The notes beneath the pieces were generated by a model. It saw only the letters and a list, made by a program, of their open reading frames with translations. It made no database searches and was not told where the DNA came from. A stretch of 64,000 nt of DNA from Amphibalanus amphitrite (Eukaryota; Arthropoda; Thecostraca; Balanomorpha; Balanidae), in assembly GCF_019059575.1 (NCBI RefSeq), contig NW_024881852.1, forward strand, positions 310,001 to 374,000. Reading direction: 5' to 3'. Positions 1-12,332 of this stretch are shown in pieces. Positions within the stretch are counted from its first letter, which is position 1; each line of letters starts with the position of its first letter. The position numbers and the translations under genes were made by a program.

Positions 1-119
1 GTGCTCCTGACAGGCCCGTGGTGCCCCTGCTAGGCCTGTGGTACCCCTGGCGGGCCTGTGCTGCCCCTGTCGGCTGTCAGGCCTGTGGTGCTCCTGGCAG
101 GCATGTGGTGACCCCAGGC
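1..119. repeat. 20-bp minisatellite, cut by the window start
   Basis: Five imperfect units of about 20 bp with consensus GTGCCCCTGGCAGGCCTGTG run head to tail from the first base. One unit is expanded to 27 bp. The array probably continues upstream of the window. Confidence 0.85.
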
Positions 120-295
120 CCTAAGTCATGACCCATGTGACCTCCACCCTGGGATTCGCCACTGATTAGTACTGCGATGGCTTCTTGGTAATTTGTTACA
201 TGTAGGATTAATGGAATTTATCAAACGAGAATAAGGAAGAGACAAAAACATAGGTACTTGAGGATCAGCTTAAAGTTAACTACACATACGGGCAG

Positions 296-1045
296 GGGTG
301 TGATTTTCCTAAAATGATTGTGGGTGCCCAGCTGTAGGGGCGCCCGGCGCCAGGCCGTTTTGGGGCGCGATAGATATTCTTTATGTGGGAGCCTAAATTA
401 ACACCGAATTTGAGAACATTGCTAGCCGAATGGCGCTTCATGTGACGTGTCTGACTAAGCAAATACACGCTTAAAAGTGGAAACTGACCGGAAGGACGTA
501 AAAAGCTGTAGAGGGGCGCCATCCAGTAGGAGGGGCACCAAATGTGGAGGCACCAGGCGGTTACGACTTACGAGGGCGCCGTGAGACGATGAAAAGGGCG
601 CCATTCTCTTAGGAGGGCGTCGAGTGATTGAAAACGCTATGTGGTCCAGGGGCGCTAAGAGGCCAGAAGGGCGCCGCACAGTCAGTAGTGCTACGTTGGT
701 GGGGACGTGGGGGCGCCAGATGGTTACGAGGGCGCCTTGAGATCATGAAAAGGGCGCCATTCTCGTAAAAGGGTGCCGAGTGATTGAAAACGCTATATGT
801 GGTTCAGGGGCGCTGAGAGGCCAGAAGGGCGCCGAACAGTCGAGGGATGCACGGTGAACAGAGACCTAAGGACGCGAGACGGTCAGGAGGGCGCCGTTGG
901 ACCATGAGAATGGCGCGGTGCTGTCAAAAGTGCGCCATTCTCCCAGAAGGGTGCCGAGTGATTAAAAACGCTATATTATCCATGAACGCGAGACGGTCAG
1001 GAGGACGCCGTTAGAGCATGCGAAGGGCACCGTGCTCTCGAAAGG
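296..1045. repeat. Complex GGCGCC-rich tandem repeat
   Basis: The hexamer GGCGCC recurs many times. A larger module (GGCGCCATTCTC, then CGAGTGATTGAAAACGCTAT, then AGGCCAGAAGGGCGCC) is seen near 600-690, again near 750-840 and in partial form near 925-975. A second module (CGCGAGACGGTCAGGAG) occurs near 873 and again near 987. No coding frame is supported. It looks like a decayed higher-order repeat. Confidence 0.75.
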
Positions 1046-2399
1046 ACGCTTGCAGCCTTGTAAAAGACTTGTGGGTGCATTTTCATCATTGTGTGGGCAT
1101 ACATAATTCAGGATTGTGGGTGCATATGCCCCCACAAAGAGATATAAAATTACACCCCTGCATACGGGGGTGAACTGCCATTTTCGTTTAGTAAAAAATA
1201 AAATTAAAAAAATCATCGTGTCAGGGCTGTGACGAAAAATAAGTGGCCTAAATCCGATGAGAAAACAGGATTTGGGGGTACCCTAGGTTTGGCTCCTTGA
1301 GCCATGGTGCCCCCCTTGTCTCAAATCGTTCCGCCGCCTATGGCAAAATATATTTCATCTTATTTGGTGGTGTTTATTTTAAACCTGAAAAATAACTTCA
1401 CGATTCCGCCGGGCGGCGGTGCCCGGCGGCACAGCATGACTTCATACGGCAGGCGGCAGCTAATCAGCAATGGTTAAAAGCTGTGAGTTCTATAGCCTTG
1501 GTTAAAAGTATGAATGCAGTGGCTGATTCCAGCATTTGTCGAAGTTGTTCATGCAGTCCAGCCCCGAGTTCGTTTATCCATGTGCTCGGTGTGGTGGGCT
1601 CGATCTCAGGGTCACGTAACACCGATCTTTACTCCTTCCCACAGTGAGAGGACTGGCCGTCTCGGCGCGGTGTCGGCTGCTGGGACGGCCCGGCCCGACC
1701 CGGCCCGCCTGAGGCCGGGTGTGGGTGTGACCGGACCGCAGCGGCGGCTCGGCACAGCTGGGCGCCATGTGGCGCAGATCGGGTGTCGGCGGCGGCGCCG
1801 CGCCGTCTGCGAGACCGTCCGCCGCCCGCCGGCTCCCTTCCCAGGCGGCGGCGCGGCGCGGCCGAGCGGCTCACATGGCCCCCCGCGGCGCGCGGCGCCC
1901 CTCTCCACCGTCAGCGCGACACCAGGAGACACAGAGAGGCCCTTCCGGAGCCGTCAGCGTCATCGCGACAAGACCAGAAATTCCAGACCTCAGCAGACCG
2001 CAGATGCCGGTAAAGAAGTCCGATATGCACGTTGTATACATTCACATACTGTATCACATACCTATACGCCGGGGACTTCACATGCACGTCTGTCGGCCTG
2101 GGAAGGTATGTCAGACGACTGGGACCCTGCATACCGTCGCACCACACCCTGCAGCGCCTGTGACCACTGTGGCAGTGACTTGCAGAATACTGCCGGTGAC
2201 CCTGTACGCTCGCGCGGCGTCACAGTTCCCAGTCGCCCTGTGGGACGGTAGGCGTGTGGGAGAGTGAGCGATGGACAGATCCCGGCCCTGCCGAGCAGAT
2301 GGAGTCAATATTGACTCGGCTTCAGAGGCAATTTATCACCGGGCCGGCTTGAACGCAGGCGATCATCGCGCATCGCTTATGTACAGTCCTCACTGATCG
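1046..2399. other. Gene-free stretch, GC-rich from about 1640 to 1930
   Basis: No open frame here resembles a known protein and no plausible exon with splice signals and family similarity was found. The GC-rich part contains many CpG steps and GGCGGC runs, which by itself creates long overlapping open frames on both strands. It could be a promoter-like CpG-rich region, but no transcript can be assigned. Confidence 0.5.
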
Positions 2400-2620
2400 C
2401 GCCCACAGTCACAGCTCACAGCTCACACAGTTTCACAGCCGCAGTCATAGCTCATAGCTCACACAGTTCACACTCAGTCGTCGATCACAGAGCTATAGTT
2501 CAAACTTGCAGTCACGGCTCACAGCTCATTCAGTTCATACCCATGATGTAGCTCGCATAGCTCACATCCGCGGTCACAGCTCACAGCTCACAGCTCACAG
2601 AGTTTAATAGTTCAGCCAAC
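2400..2620. repeat. Degenerate CAGCTCA short-unit repeat
   Basis: The words TCACAGCTCACAGCTCACA and close variants (CATAGCTCA, CACGGCTCA, GCATAGCTCA) recur across about 220 bp with a period near 7 to 8 bp. The arrangement is imperfect, as expected of an old microsatellite. Confidence 0.7.
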
Positions 2621-3600
2621 TCATTTATCTGGTTTGCACAGGCTCACAGATCGCCTATCACAGGCCATACAGTCCGGCAGTAATTTCAGTCCGCAGATAG
2701 ATCAATAGCTTGATAGCTCAAAGGCCCATGATCGCAGATCGCGGTTTGCTGTTAGCTGAGAATCGTATACTGGGCAATAGGCATCAGCGTCCCTATAGAA
2801 GTTACTGCATCTTATATAGAAGATTCTTAGTTGAAAAAACAGCTCTTTCGATGTTCGATGACTGCAAATCTTCGTGTAGCCAGCGGGAACTGAGCGAGAT
2901 CCGGCTGTGGGGTCGCTCACTGCTCTGTGGGCGGGAGGGGAGGGGAGGGGAGGGGTGCAGGGTACGTCTGAGTCGGCTGTCAGTCAGAGTCGCCAGCCAT
3001 GGTGCCGGCTATTTTCATAGAGCGGGGTGCGCACCCCATATAGCCGCACCGGGCCGGCGCAGTGACCACCCACGACCCGACACTTCAGCGGCGTAAAGAC
3101 TTGGGGCCATGGGGCCGCCACCAAGATCAGATAGCCTTCTTTCTACGCCTTGTATCATGCATGATGTAGGTTTGATTTAAACGTACAAGGCGCACTAATA
3201 TAAGCCATACCTACATTTGTACCATAAACTTTGTGGCACAGGCGCCCCAAATTAAATATTCCATGACCTAATACTCACGACAAGCGATGAAGTAGGTACG
3301 TTTTTATACCTTCTTAACAATCGACTTGAGGCAACAGGTAGGTATCAATGATTTTACCAGAAAGGGTATGGCTAAACAAAGTACACTGAGTGATCGATTG
3401 AATGTTACGCAAAAAGGCAAGCCAAAGTTCACTCATATCTTGTTGAGTCTGAGACTAATCTTTTTCTGATTCTCTCCAAAGAGCCCGAAGTCCAACAAAA
3501 ACATCTTTACCCGGCGTTCACACAGACAAAACACGATCCATGAGAAAATAAACAGGCACCACCCACCAGCCCAGGCCCGGGCCCCTCACTAGGACCTCCT
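2621..3600. other. Gene-free stretch, nothing recognised
   Basis: There are a few short open frames without family resemblance. A GGGAGGGGAGGGG purine run lies near 2932-2956. The part from 3120 to 3600 is AT-rich with no repeat structure that I can define. Confidence 0.4.
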
Positions 3601-4000
3601 GCCTTGGGAATCCTAATTTGGACAACTGACCAAATAAATATGGCGTCGCGGCGGGGCAGGAGGGGCGGAGGGAGGGGCGTTTGTGGCGCCGCGCCGTCTG
3701 GAGCGGCGCGCCGGAAGTGCCGCCGGCCGGATGTGTCACCCTCCCCCCCCCCCTTCTGGGAGGTCCCCGGTGACGGTCGCCGTCCGCCGGCTGCGGCAGA
3801 GCGCGGGAGCGAGAGAGTTCGGGAGCCGGACGGAGCGCCCTGCCGTTGACTTTTGCGGGATGTTGTTGCCAGCGCTGACGAAGCCGGCGTCTCAGCGTGT
3901 AATGAGCGCGATAGCAGAGCGCGTGCCCAGCTATTTTCAGCGCCCTTTGCTGCCCCGGGGGAGGCACCGGCTATCACGCCCTCGCGCCGACACTGATTTA
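3601..4000 (+). promoter_or_regulatory. CpG-rich, promoter-like block with ETS and YY1-like words
   Basis: The block is sharply GC- and CpG-rich between AT-rich flanks. It holds ATGGCG in an A/T-rich 5' context (3640-3645, YY1-like core) and CCGGAAGTG (3711-3719, strong ETS consensus). Both are typical of animal housekeeping promoters. No gene downstream on either strand could be recognised, so this may drive a noncoding RNA or be a chance composition effect. Confidence 0.3.
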
Positions 4001-5040
4001 TAGCCGTGTTTGCCACTTTGGGAAAGTAGCAATGATGTTTGCCAGATTAGCTTAATCTTATGTGTGACTGAAGACCTGGCAAGTCAGTATGGGTTGTCTT
4101 GTAGAAGCACAGCCTTTTCTGTTTGTCTATGGCCTCATAATTATGATGTTGAGATAAAAATCACAGACATTGAAAAATAAACAGTTCTTTTTAGCTGTTC
4201 GTTATCTATTTTGTTATCGATTGTATTGAAAAAGTGGCCCATTTAATCTCCTCTGATCTCATATTAACAAGGTAATTCATGGCCACTTGCTGTACCTAAG
4301 TCCTATGTAAGGCACCTACCTTTAAGTAGCATGAAGAACAAGCTTTTTAAATACCTATTTTTATTGCAATAGAAATGCAAAAATTAGTTAAGGAATGAAT
4401 AAAACGTTGATGGATAATTTTGAATAGCATGAAGGCAAAATTGCATTGAGATATTCTTATTTTGGCATTTTATATTGTATGCAAGAAGGCCTATTTAAAA
4501 AGTGTTTTGCTCACTAATAATCTCATATAGTCGCATTTTGAAAAAAGATAATGGTTCGAATAAAATGTTGCCTGCTCGGGCTGCTGGTCTTGGCTTTCGG
4601 TCGGTAGGTATAAAGAAAGCTGCACCTATATACGTCAATTAAATGCACTGAGTTGGTACGAATCGCATGAAAATATGGGGCGCACCGCGCATTTGGATCA
4701 TGAATAGGTACCTATTCACCTATCGACTTGGTAAATAAAGAGTCGCAATGGATCGGTACCTATTTGAATGTTTGATGTTCAGTCATTGTAAGACAATGGT
4801 GAATCGAGAGCATGTTATCAGATACCTATACTGATGCTCACATGTCCCAGGCATTTTCATCAAATTGCTTCAATTTTAAATATTGTTTCCTTTTAATGTA
4901 ATTATGCATAATAGCCGTGTCCGCAGTATCGCCAGACTCGATACCTATAGCTGAGCTGCATGTCACCGGACAATGGCGAGTGGGAACATCCGCTGCCCGC
5001 TCCTGTTGTGCCCTTGCGAACACCCACTGCCGGCTCACGG
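4001..5040. other. AT-rich gene-free stretch
   Basis: Low-GC sequence with scattered TAGGTACCTA-type words and no open frame of interest. No repeat boundary or RNA gene was recognised. Confidence 0.4.
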
Positions 5041-5880
5041 CTTTACACAAATATTTGCCGGCCGGCTCATTTGTCAGTGCCGCGGCCGGTCACGTGACGT
5101 GAAACAGAGTGATCCATCGCCGCGTCGGCGGCGGCGCGGCGCGCCAGCTGGCTATGATTAGTGAGCGGGGTAATCCGAGGCGTCGGCCGCCGCCGCGCCG
5201 CTGGTTCGCACCGTCTCACCGACTGCAGAGGGAGGGGCCGACGGACCCGGCGGCGACGCTGTCCCTTCACGGGATACCCGCGGCCGCGCGGCTCCGATCC
5301 GTCGCCACAGGAAATCTGCCGCTCCGCCGGATAGACGGATACAACAGGACGTCCCCTGCACAGGACAGCTGACGTGCAACCATGGCTCGGAGATTCGAGA
5401 GTCGTCTTCTGCTGATCGAATAATTCGTCGTTTCCGCTTGCCGCAATATTCGGGACATACTTTTCTTTCACTAATTCAAGAAGCAGTGAGGATAAATACG
5501 GACCTGCGGTACGTCACCGTACCATCACATTTTCGCATGCAAGTGTGCTCATACTCAGAGCCGGGAGTTCTAGGAGTTCCAACCTGTCTTGTCCTCCAGC
5601 TGGACCGTCGCCAACACTTCAGCGTGCTTGTATAATTACTCCTGTCACGCTTCATAATTCGTGTTATCAGTTTTGACAGATGGGATGAAAATATTGGCTC
5701 GGGAGGCGTTTCAGTGGTGTGACAGAGGCGTGCGGCCGCCACCTGTCCCGGAGACAGCGGCGAGGACGGCTCCCGGCCGGCGGTCTGACCTGGGAGCCCC
5801 GAGCGCCCCAGTCAGCCGACCGTCACACACCACCAATAACGGCGATCGAAGGTGACGCGACCAGGTGAAGAGGCTTCTCA
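5041..5880. promoter_or_regulatory. CpG-rich block with a palindromic E-box
   Basis: A second CpG-rich block. GTCACGTGAC at 5089-5098 is a full palindrome matching the CLEAR/M-box type E-box bound by MiT/TFE and USF family bHLH-ZIP factors. No coding gene can be attached to it on either side, so regulatory function is inference from motif and composition only. Confidence 0.25.
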
Positions 5881-7068
5881 TGAGAATTGTCAATCGTCAT
5901 TTGTCGGCTCTTCAGAGAGCGTAACGTAGGTCATCTCCGTTCCGGCTAGTACCGTACCTTTTCTGATGATAACATATCCACCACTGCGATAATATTACTT
6001 GCACCTATAGGGAAGCTGATAAGTAGGTACCGGTGCATTGTGGCTGTGCATGTGCATGAATAGGTTTCGCAAAAAAGACAAAACATGTTTTTCTGAACAT
6101 CTTTATTTCCCGCTCATTCGACCTGACTTTAGGTAAAATAAGTAGGAAGAAGGAGCAATGCGCCATGCAATGATGATAATGATAAACGTAGTTAATAGCT
6201 TAGTAGTTCTCTATCATTATCAGCTTTGTCCAGCGTTGGACCCAGTCCATTATCCATTTCAGTGTGTCCATCTGCTCAGACTAGCAGCGGCCCGTGTCCG
6301 ACATGTAGGACGACCTGTGAAATCTGATCTGCCCACTGGCTAACGATGTCCGGTGTTGGCGCCACGGACGCGGCGCGTCGAGCAGCGCGCCTATACCTTC
6401 CCCTGCACGCGCGCGCGGCGCGCAGGTGCCGGCCGGCCGGCTGGACGTGGCCGCGCCAAATCCGATTGGCGCCAAATCCAGTCAATCAGCGCGCCGGTTC
6501 CTCTCATAAGCCGTTTAGTATATTACGGATGGCGGGGGAGCACCGGGCCGGTATCTGTACCGCACGCAGGAGCCGCCGGCTACCGGACCACGACCAAAGC
6601 CGGACATAATTTGATAACATGGTAATATGTCGCCAATATTTTTCGATAATCCCACCGAGCCCAAACCTTTGATTCGCTTATGATGAGCAAAAAGGAATGA
6701 TGAGATGAAATAGGTTTGATAAGTAGACGGTGCCTGCAATTAATAAAATAGCAACGTTTGACAGGTGAACAGATTTACTGACTGATTTCTGTGTTTCCAG
6801 ATCAATGCAAAAGTAATGTTATTTTTCGCCAGGCGCAGAAGTTCTTTCAAGTCATCTGAATTATCGCCAGCAAAGACAATAGAAGTATTCCATCACATGT
6901 GACACTGGATACTGAATTGCCCGGTCCGAACACAATGCATGACATTATTTGGTCGCTTTCCCAAGGGTGTTTTAAAATGGTGGTCGAACAAAATGAAGAT
7001 TTTCTTTTTGAAAATGGTATTCGAACCGTAGCTAAAAGCGAGGATGCTATTTTGACAAATTGCACGAA
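5881..7068. other. Gene-free stretch, nothing recognised
   Basis: Mixed composition, with a short CpG-rich patch at about 6350-6500. No gene, RNA or repeat boundary can be supported. Confidence 0.35.
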
Positions 7069-8394
7069 TTAACCCGGCAGGCGGTGTGCTTCCCGGCCAC
7101 CTTCCGCGCGGTGGGGAAGGGGGTATTTTTTGTCCCCCCCCGTACCTCCAAAACTACTGGACGGATCCGTAAAATTCAAACGATAGCCCTGTCAGTTTCA
7201 TTGACCTCGGGGTCACCGATGACGTCACAGGTCAGCATAGGCGGCGGGACGGGGAGGGCACTGGGGCACCGTGCCCCCCTTTGATTTTGGCATTTTAACG
7301 TTAGCCCTATGGGCGTTGCATGGAAAGAATGGGACCAAAAGTCGGCAGTGCCCCACCCCCCTTAATTGAAGGTGTTCCGCAGCTACTGCAGGTCAGGTCA
7401 AAGATAGGTAAATGTTTCGCCGTTCACGGGTCTTCTAGGGAATGCGCTATAACATCGAGTAAAACGTATTTTGTCGAAAATCAGCGATAGGGCGTAAGTT
7501 GCCTAGTACATATATTGCTATTGGAGCCTGGAGGTCATTGACAATACCAGGTCAGGTCACAGGGAGGTCACCAAGGGTCAGCACATGAACCCAACTTTAC
7601 TAGGGTTGTGCGATGCATGTTTTATGGCCATTTTTTCATTTCCAGCTCAATGGTGCTGGTTATAAGACCATCGGTACGGTTTAAACCCCTTTGTGGTGGA
7701 GGCCAGGTCAATGTCAGGTCAAAAAGGTCAAATTTCAAAGTTGATAGTTTTGCATACAATGGGTGTTGAATCGATGCAGCTCGTCACGGCGAGTCTAATG
7801 GTGGTCTTTGCTTTGCGCTATGTGGTCTAGAATTGCTAAGAATTGAGTTTGAAAATTTGACGTCATCAATTTTGAAGTTTTTTTTTCGCTATAACTTGGC
7901 CAAAAAAGAGGTACCGATCTCAAATGTGGTATGTGGATAGAAGACCGTAGGGACTATCACATATATTCCGTTTTTTCGAAATTCAAAAAATGTTGGGATT
8001 TTTGCCTATTAGGTATATATAAAAAAATACTTTTTGATTTTGGGGTCAAAATCCAGAAATTTCACAAATCTGAGATAGCAGCTTTGTAGTCGTTTTAATC
8101 TACACATTTTATGTAAAAACGTTTTTCTGTATCTCTAAAGCTGTAGGCCTGACAGCTCTTCCCGCGAAGCCTTTTTTGGGATCGAAAATGGCAGAAATGA
8201 CGTCACTCCGACGTCATTAGCAGCCAATCTATCATAGCTTTGGGATTTTTTTTTGTCACAATGTGTAAAAGCTATTCCCGGGAGGGTACTGAAAGTTTGG
8301 TGACGATCGGCGCAGCGGTTCTGGAGATATATCGAAAAAACTAAGGGGGAGAGGGGCAAATAATCCCCCCCCCCCCCACCGCCTGGAAGGTTAA
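7069..8394. mobile_element. TTAA-bounded, AGGTCA-rich element, copy A
   Basis: A TTAA at 7069-7072 and another at 8391-8394 enclose 1318 bp. Directly inside them are inverted termini: CCCGGCAGGCGGTG on the left against CCTTCCAGGCGGTG on the right in reverse complement (11 of 14 match). Runs of G or C lie just inside both ends. The interior has about ten AGGTCA words, often as direct repeats, and no long open frame. TTAA duplication with CC/GG termini is the piggyBac pattern, so a non-autonomous piggyBac-like element is my inference. See copies near 22932 and 36248. Confidence 0.55.
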
Positions 8395-10869
8395 AGAGTG
8401 CAGCTGAACACCTCCAATGAAAAAATCCTTGTGATATGACCTTAACTTGTCGTCTGTAGGATATACCTAAGTGGTAGAGCATGGTACCTACTTGACTAAA
8501 ATAAAGGTGTAAAACATTCTTTGTATCCATAATCTAAACTGTTTCGGTGCTAGAAACACGAACCAGCCAACAAATGGCAAATAAATACTAATAATGACAG
8601 CCGACCACGTATGGCTCGGAATACGGCTGGTCGAGTGAATACCGAATGTCATTTTGCGGCAGCGAGCGCTAAGCGTCTCTTCAGTTACCTATATAATGCA
8701 TTGTGCCCTCCAACTTCTCTTTTACGCCGACCTGGCGCGTTTTGTCCAAGGGCGACAAAGTTCAGAGTGGTGGTCGCGATTCGCGACTCTAATTAAAGTT
8801 TCGTCACTCTACATAGATAGCTCAGTGTCGAACTTTCACGGCGGATTTACACTAGCATCGCCACTGCTATACATAGACTAGACATCTAACCGAGTGCCAA
8901 GCCTCTGGCGACTTCAGAACTGAATATAACGGGCAATATTTTATCCACACCGTTTTCTGCAATGCTTATGACAATTCATTGTCAGTCCTAGCTGGCCTAT
9001 GTGAGCAGAGCAATTCGAGGCAAGCCCAATCCACGTGATTTTTTAACATTTTCAAGGAGAAAAGAGTCTCTTGAGCACTTAATAGCTTGCCAGATTGTGC
9101 TTCAATGGTTATTGTCCTAAGCTCAAAGGAAGGAAAGATGTCTCCCCCTCACCATGCTATTCACATTTCTTTTTCAGTGTGGGCAGACGACGTGCCTGCA
9201 AGGAAAGCTAATAGGACGCCTGTACTCGGCACCGTTTCTGGGCCCCTGGCCCAACTGAGCATCATTATGTGTGTGTGTGTGTGTCGTGTGTGTCATGTGT
9301 GTTGAGCGCGCTGTAATCGGTCGCCAGATGGGAGACCCTCGGGACCGGTCCGGGGCCGCGTTGCTCAGCTCCACCCGAGTACCCTGTCGGCCGAGAGCGG
9401 CGCTGATCGACGTCGCTCAGTCTCCAATCATTGTGGGTATACCGCCGGGCGGGGATGCGGGCCGGCCGAAACCAGGCAGGCAGTAGTCCGCTCTTCAGCT
9501 CTGTGCTCAAACTATGGGAGGGGTCGCGACTATATCGACTTTCGTCAGGTGCATTGAGCATGAGCATGGCCTCTCCCTGGCACACACAACAGGTTGCTTG
9601 CTCTTGGTGCAGAACGGGCTTCGATACACAGAGCGTGGCATAGGACGCCTGCGGCCCTTCCAGCCGAGCCGAGTGGGCGGCCCTGCGCTCCGCCCCGTCC
9701 GGCCAGCCCCTCGACCATCTGTCGGCGCTGAGCGACGCACCTGACATCTATCCGCCGCCACTTGAAACTAATGACATCAGCGCTCGGGGCGCAGCAGCTT
9801 TGTCACTCCCTCCTGCTCTTGATTTCGGCATTGATTTTATCGGATGTCCTGCCGAGCGGAGCGCTCTTCAGGCTCATAACACGGGGTTTGGACGACATTA
9901 GCGCTGGATTTGCTGGCAGCGGCGCGGCTGAATGGAGTCGGTGAGCGTGTGAGCGACTGCGGGCTCACAGCGTCGGCTCCGACACTCGGGTGCGGTGCAC
10001 GGCCGCTGCTGGGCAACGGGTCCGCGCCGCGATCACCGCCGCCGTCACTGCGCCGACAGTCTGACCACCGCACCAGCCGGACCTCTGTCACAACAGGGAA
10101 CTTCACAAACGCAGCCCCCGTCAGCTATCGATAGTTGGAGCCCTGAAAAGCAAACTTGGCCGATAGGTCACGGTCTCTGGCCACGCGATAGGTCACGCGT
10201 CTTGGTCATCGGTCTCTGGTGTTGATATATTCGGGACCGGTGGTCTGGCCTGGTCGGAGTCGTTGGCTCACCAGTTGATAAACTTGTACGCGTGCACTGT
10301 CTGGTAAGCATATGGTCGCCTGTTTGGGTCTATATATAGCTGCACAATATCGCAGATCTAATATCCACCAGTCATATTCGTCATTTGTAGTTTGGTTCGA
10401 GACACGCGCGACATTACCGGATGTTCCTCACCCATTTGTCGCTGTCGTTCGCTCGTGAAGGTATTGGAAATCGAAGGCTGGGATACTGGGATACACGGTG
10501 ACACTGAAATATCTGCATAATTATGGAAACTTATAACATATTTTTCGCGGCGGCTTTGTAAAAAAAAACTAATAACTAGTTACACTGCAAGGAAAACATT
10601 TCCTAATGTTTTTTTTTAACAACCATACGGAGTCTTTTACCATACCTACTTTTGTAGGTGCCGGTACAATTTCATATGGACATGTACATGCACCTAGCTG
10701 ATGCCGGAATACAATAGGTGAAATAAGCAATTCATGTCTATTTTTAGGCGAATATCAAATCGTTCTACTTTGCGCAAAAACCAGCATTGATTGAAACCCC
10801 AGCGCCCTCAGAGATTCAATATATACCTAATAGGCATAACGGGTTTAACGATTTACGAGTACGGAACTT
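8395..10869. other. Gene-free stretch with a GT microsatellite
   Basis: No gene recognised. A (GT)n microsatellite lies at about 9269-9300. CpG-rich patches occur at about 9340-9740 and 9900-10080, and these explain the overlapping open frames on both strands. 10270-10860 is AT-rich and featureless to me. Confidence 0.4.
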
Positions 10870-10996
10870 GGCGGTACAGCATACCTGCAGGCGCCGACCG
10901 CCGAACGGTGCCTGGCGGTACAGCATACCTGCAGGCGCTGGCCAACGTACCGAGCCTGGCGGTACAGTATACCTGCAGGCGCCGACTAGCAGCGCC
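10870..10996. repeat. 44-bp tandem repeat, about 2.9 units
   Basis: Three head-to-tail units each start GGCGGTACAG, followed by ATACCTGCAGGCG. The first two units are exactly 44 bp long and the third is truncated. The units differ mainly in their second half. Confidence 0.85.
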
Positions 10997-11965
10997 ACCT
11001 ATGGACCGGAATGTAATGCGATGAGCTGCTCTGCGGTGCAGCCTAACTTCGAGGCGTCAGAACGTTACGGCCACGCGGCAAGCCTGAACCACTCGAATTG
11101 GTGATTACCGGTAATTACCGACCCAGCACTTGCAATATCCTTCCCAAAGTCTGATTGGGGAAATTCGGCACCGCAATGTTCACGCTACAGAAGTCTTTTT
11201 TACATTCGGCCTCACTGTTCATGACATTCCAACGACAAGCATTGCGGTTACAGTCAAATGCTCGTCGAGAGCTGGTCAAAATAAATCGATAGATGGAGTT
11301 ATCGAAGCGCCATGAGTTGAACTGAATGAACGAAACAAAATGGTCCAGCTCCACAGTCCACACTAACTTTGGAAACGTTTCATCTCCCAATGCTCATGAT
11401 ACATGATTCTAATTTCTAGTCCCGTGTCATTGTCCAGCATTCTACATCAGATACTGAGGGAAGGGAAGGTTTCTAAATCATGTCAAACGACTCTAAATAG
11501 AGTAGCTGTTAGATTCCGTCGTCTATTGAAGACCTCAGTAAGTCACACTGGTTGGGCCACCCGAGAGCGAGTCCATTTATACCGGATGGGTGCACGAACA
11601 CAACAGAGGCACCGAAACCGACAGCTCCAGGCCGGCTGCCTCAATCACATCCCCGGTGACTAGGGGTGCGCCTCTCCGGTCAAGGTTGTTGGCTAAGACG
11701 GCAGTGTTTTCTCCCCAGCTGACTGCGCTCAGCCGGTGCTGTCGAAGGTCGCTGCTCACTATGCGCTCACCGGTGTGTGTGCGTGTGTCTGTGTGAGCTG
11801 ACCAGTGATGTTTGCCCACCTCTCCGGCGGCCGGTGGGCTTTGAAGGGCCGTCAGCCTAATTGGTACATGAGTACGCGTTTCATTCGTCGGTCCGCCCGC
11901 CCGGCCGGCAGTTGGGTAATCCCATTATACACGCGACTGGCCGTCCCCACCGTGTCCATGGTAGA
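10997..11965. other. Gene-free stretch, nothing recognised
   Basis: Short open frames without family resemblance. No RNA or repeat boundary was found. Confidence 0.35.
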
Positions 11966-12332
11966 CGAGCGACGGACGGATGGACGGACGGGCGGATAGA
12001 CAGAACAGACAGTCGGACGGATGGACTGACGGACAGACAGACGACCAATCGACAGATGGACTGACGGACGGACAGACGGATGGACTGACGGACCGACGAA
12101 CGGACGGACGGACGGACGGATGGACGGACGGATGGACGGACGGACGAACGGACGGACGGACCGACGAACGGACGGACGGACGGACGGACGGACGGACGGA
12201 TGGATGGATGGACGGACGGATGGACGGACGGACGGACGGATGGACGGACGGATGGATGGACGGACGGATGGACAGAGTGGTGGACGGATGGACAGAGTGG
12301 TGGACGGACGGACCTGACCGATTGTCTGCCTG
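11966..12332. repeat. GGAC/GGAT tetranucleotide microsatellite
   Basis: About 360 bp of GGAC units interspersed with GGAT, GAGT and AGAC variants. The 8-mer GGACGGAT is the commonest compound word. All six-frame open frames across it (DGRTDG-type and SVRPS-type) are artefacts of the repeat. Confidence 0.95.

Noticed and set aside
1514-2251. 245-codon plus-strand open frame
   Set aside because: It lies in CpG-rich sequence with equally long frames on other strands, and its composition (Arg, Pro, Ser) is that of GC-rich noncoding DNA. No family resemblance or splice context.
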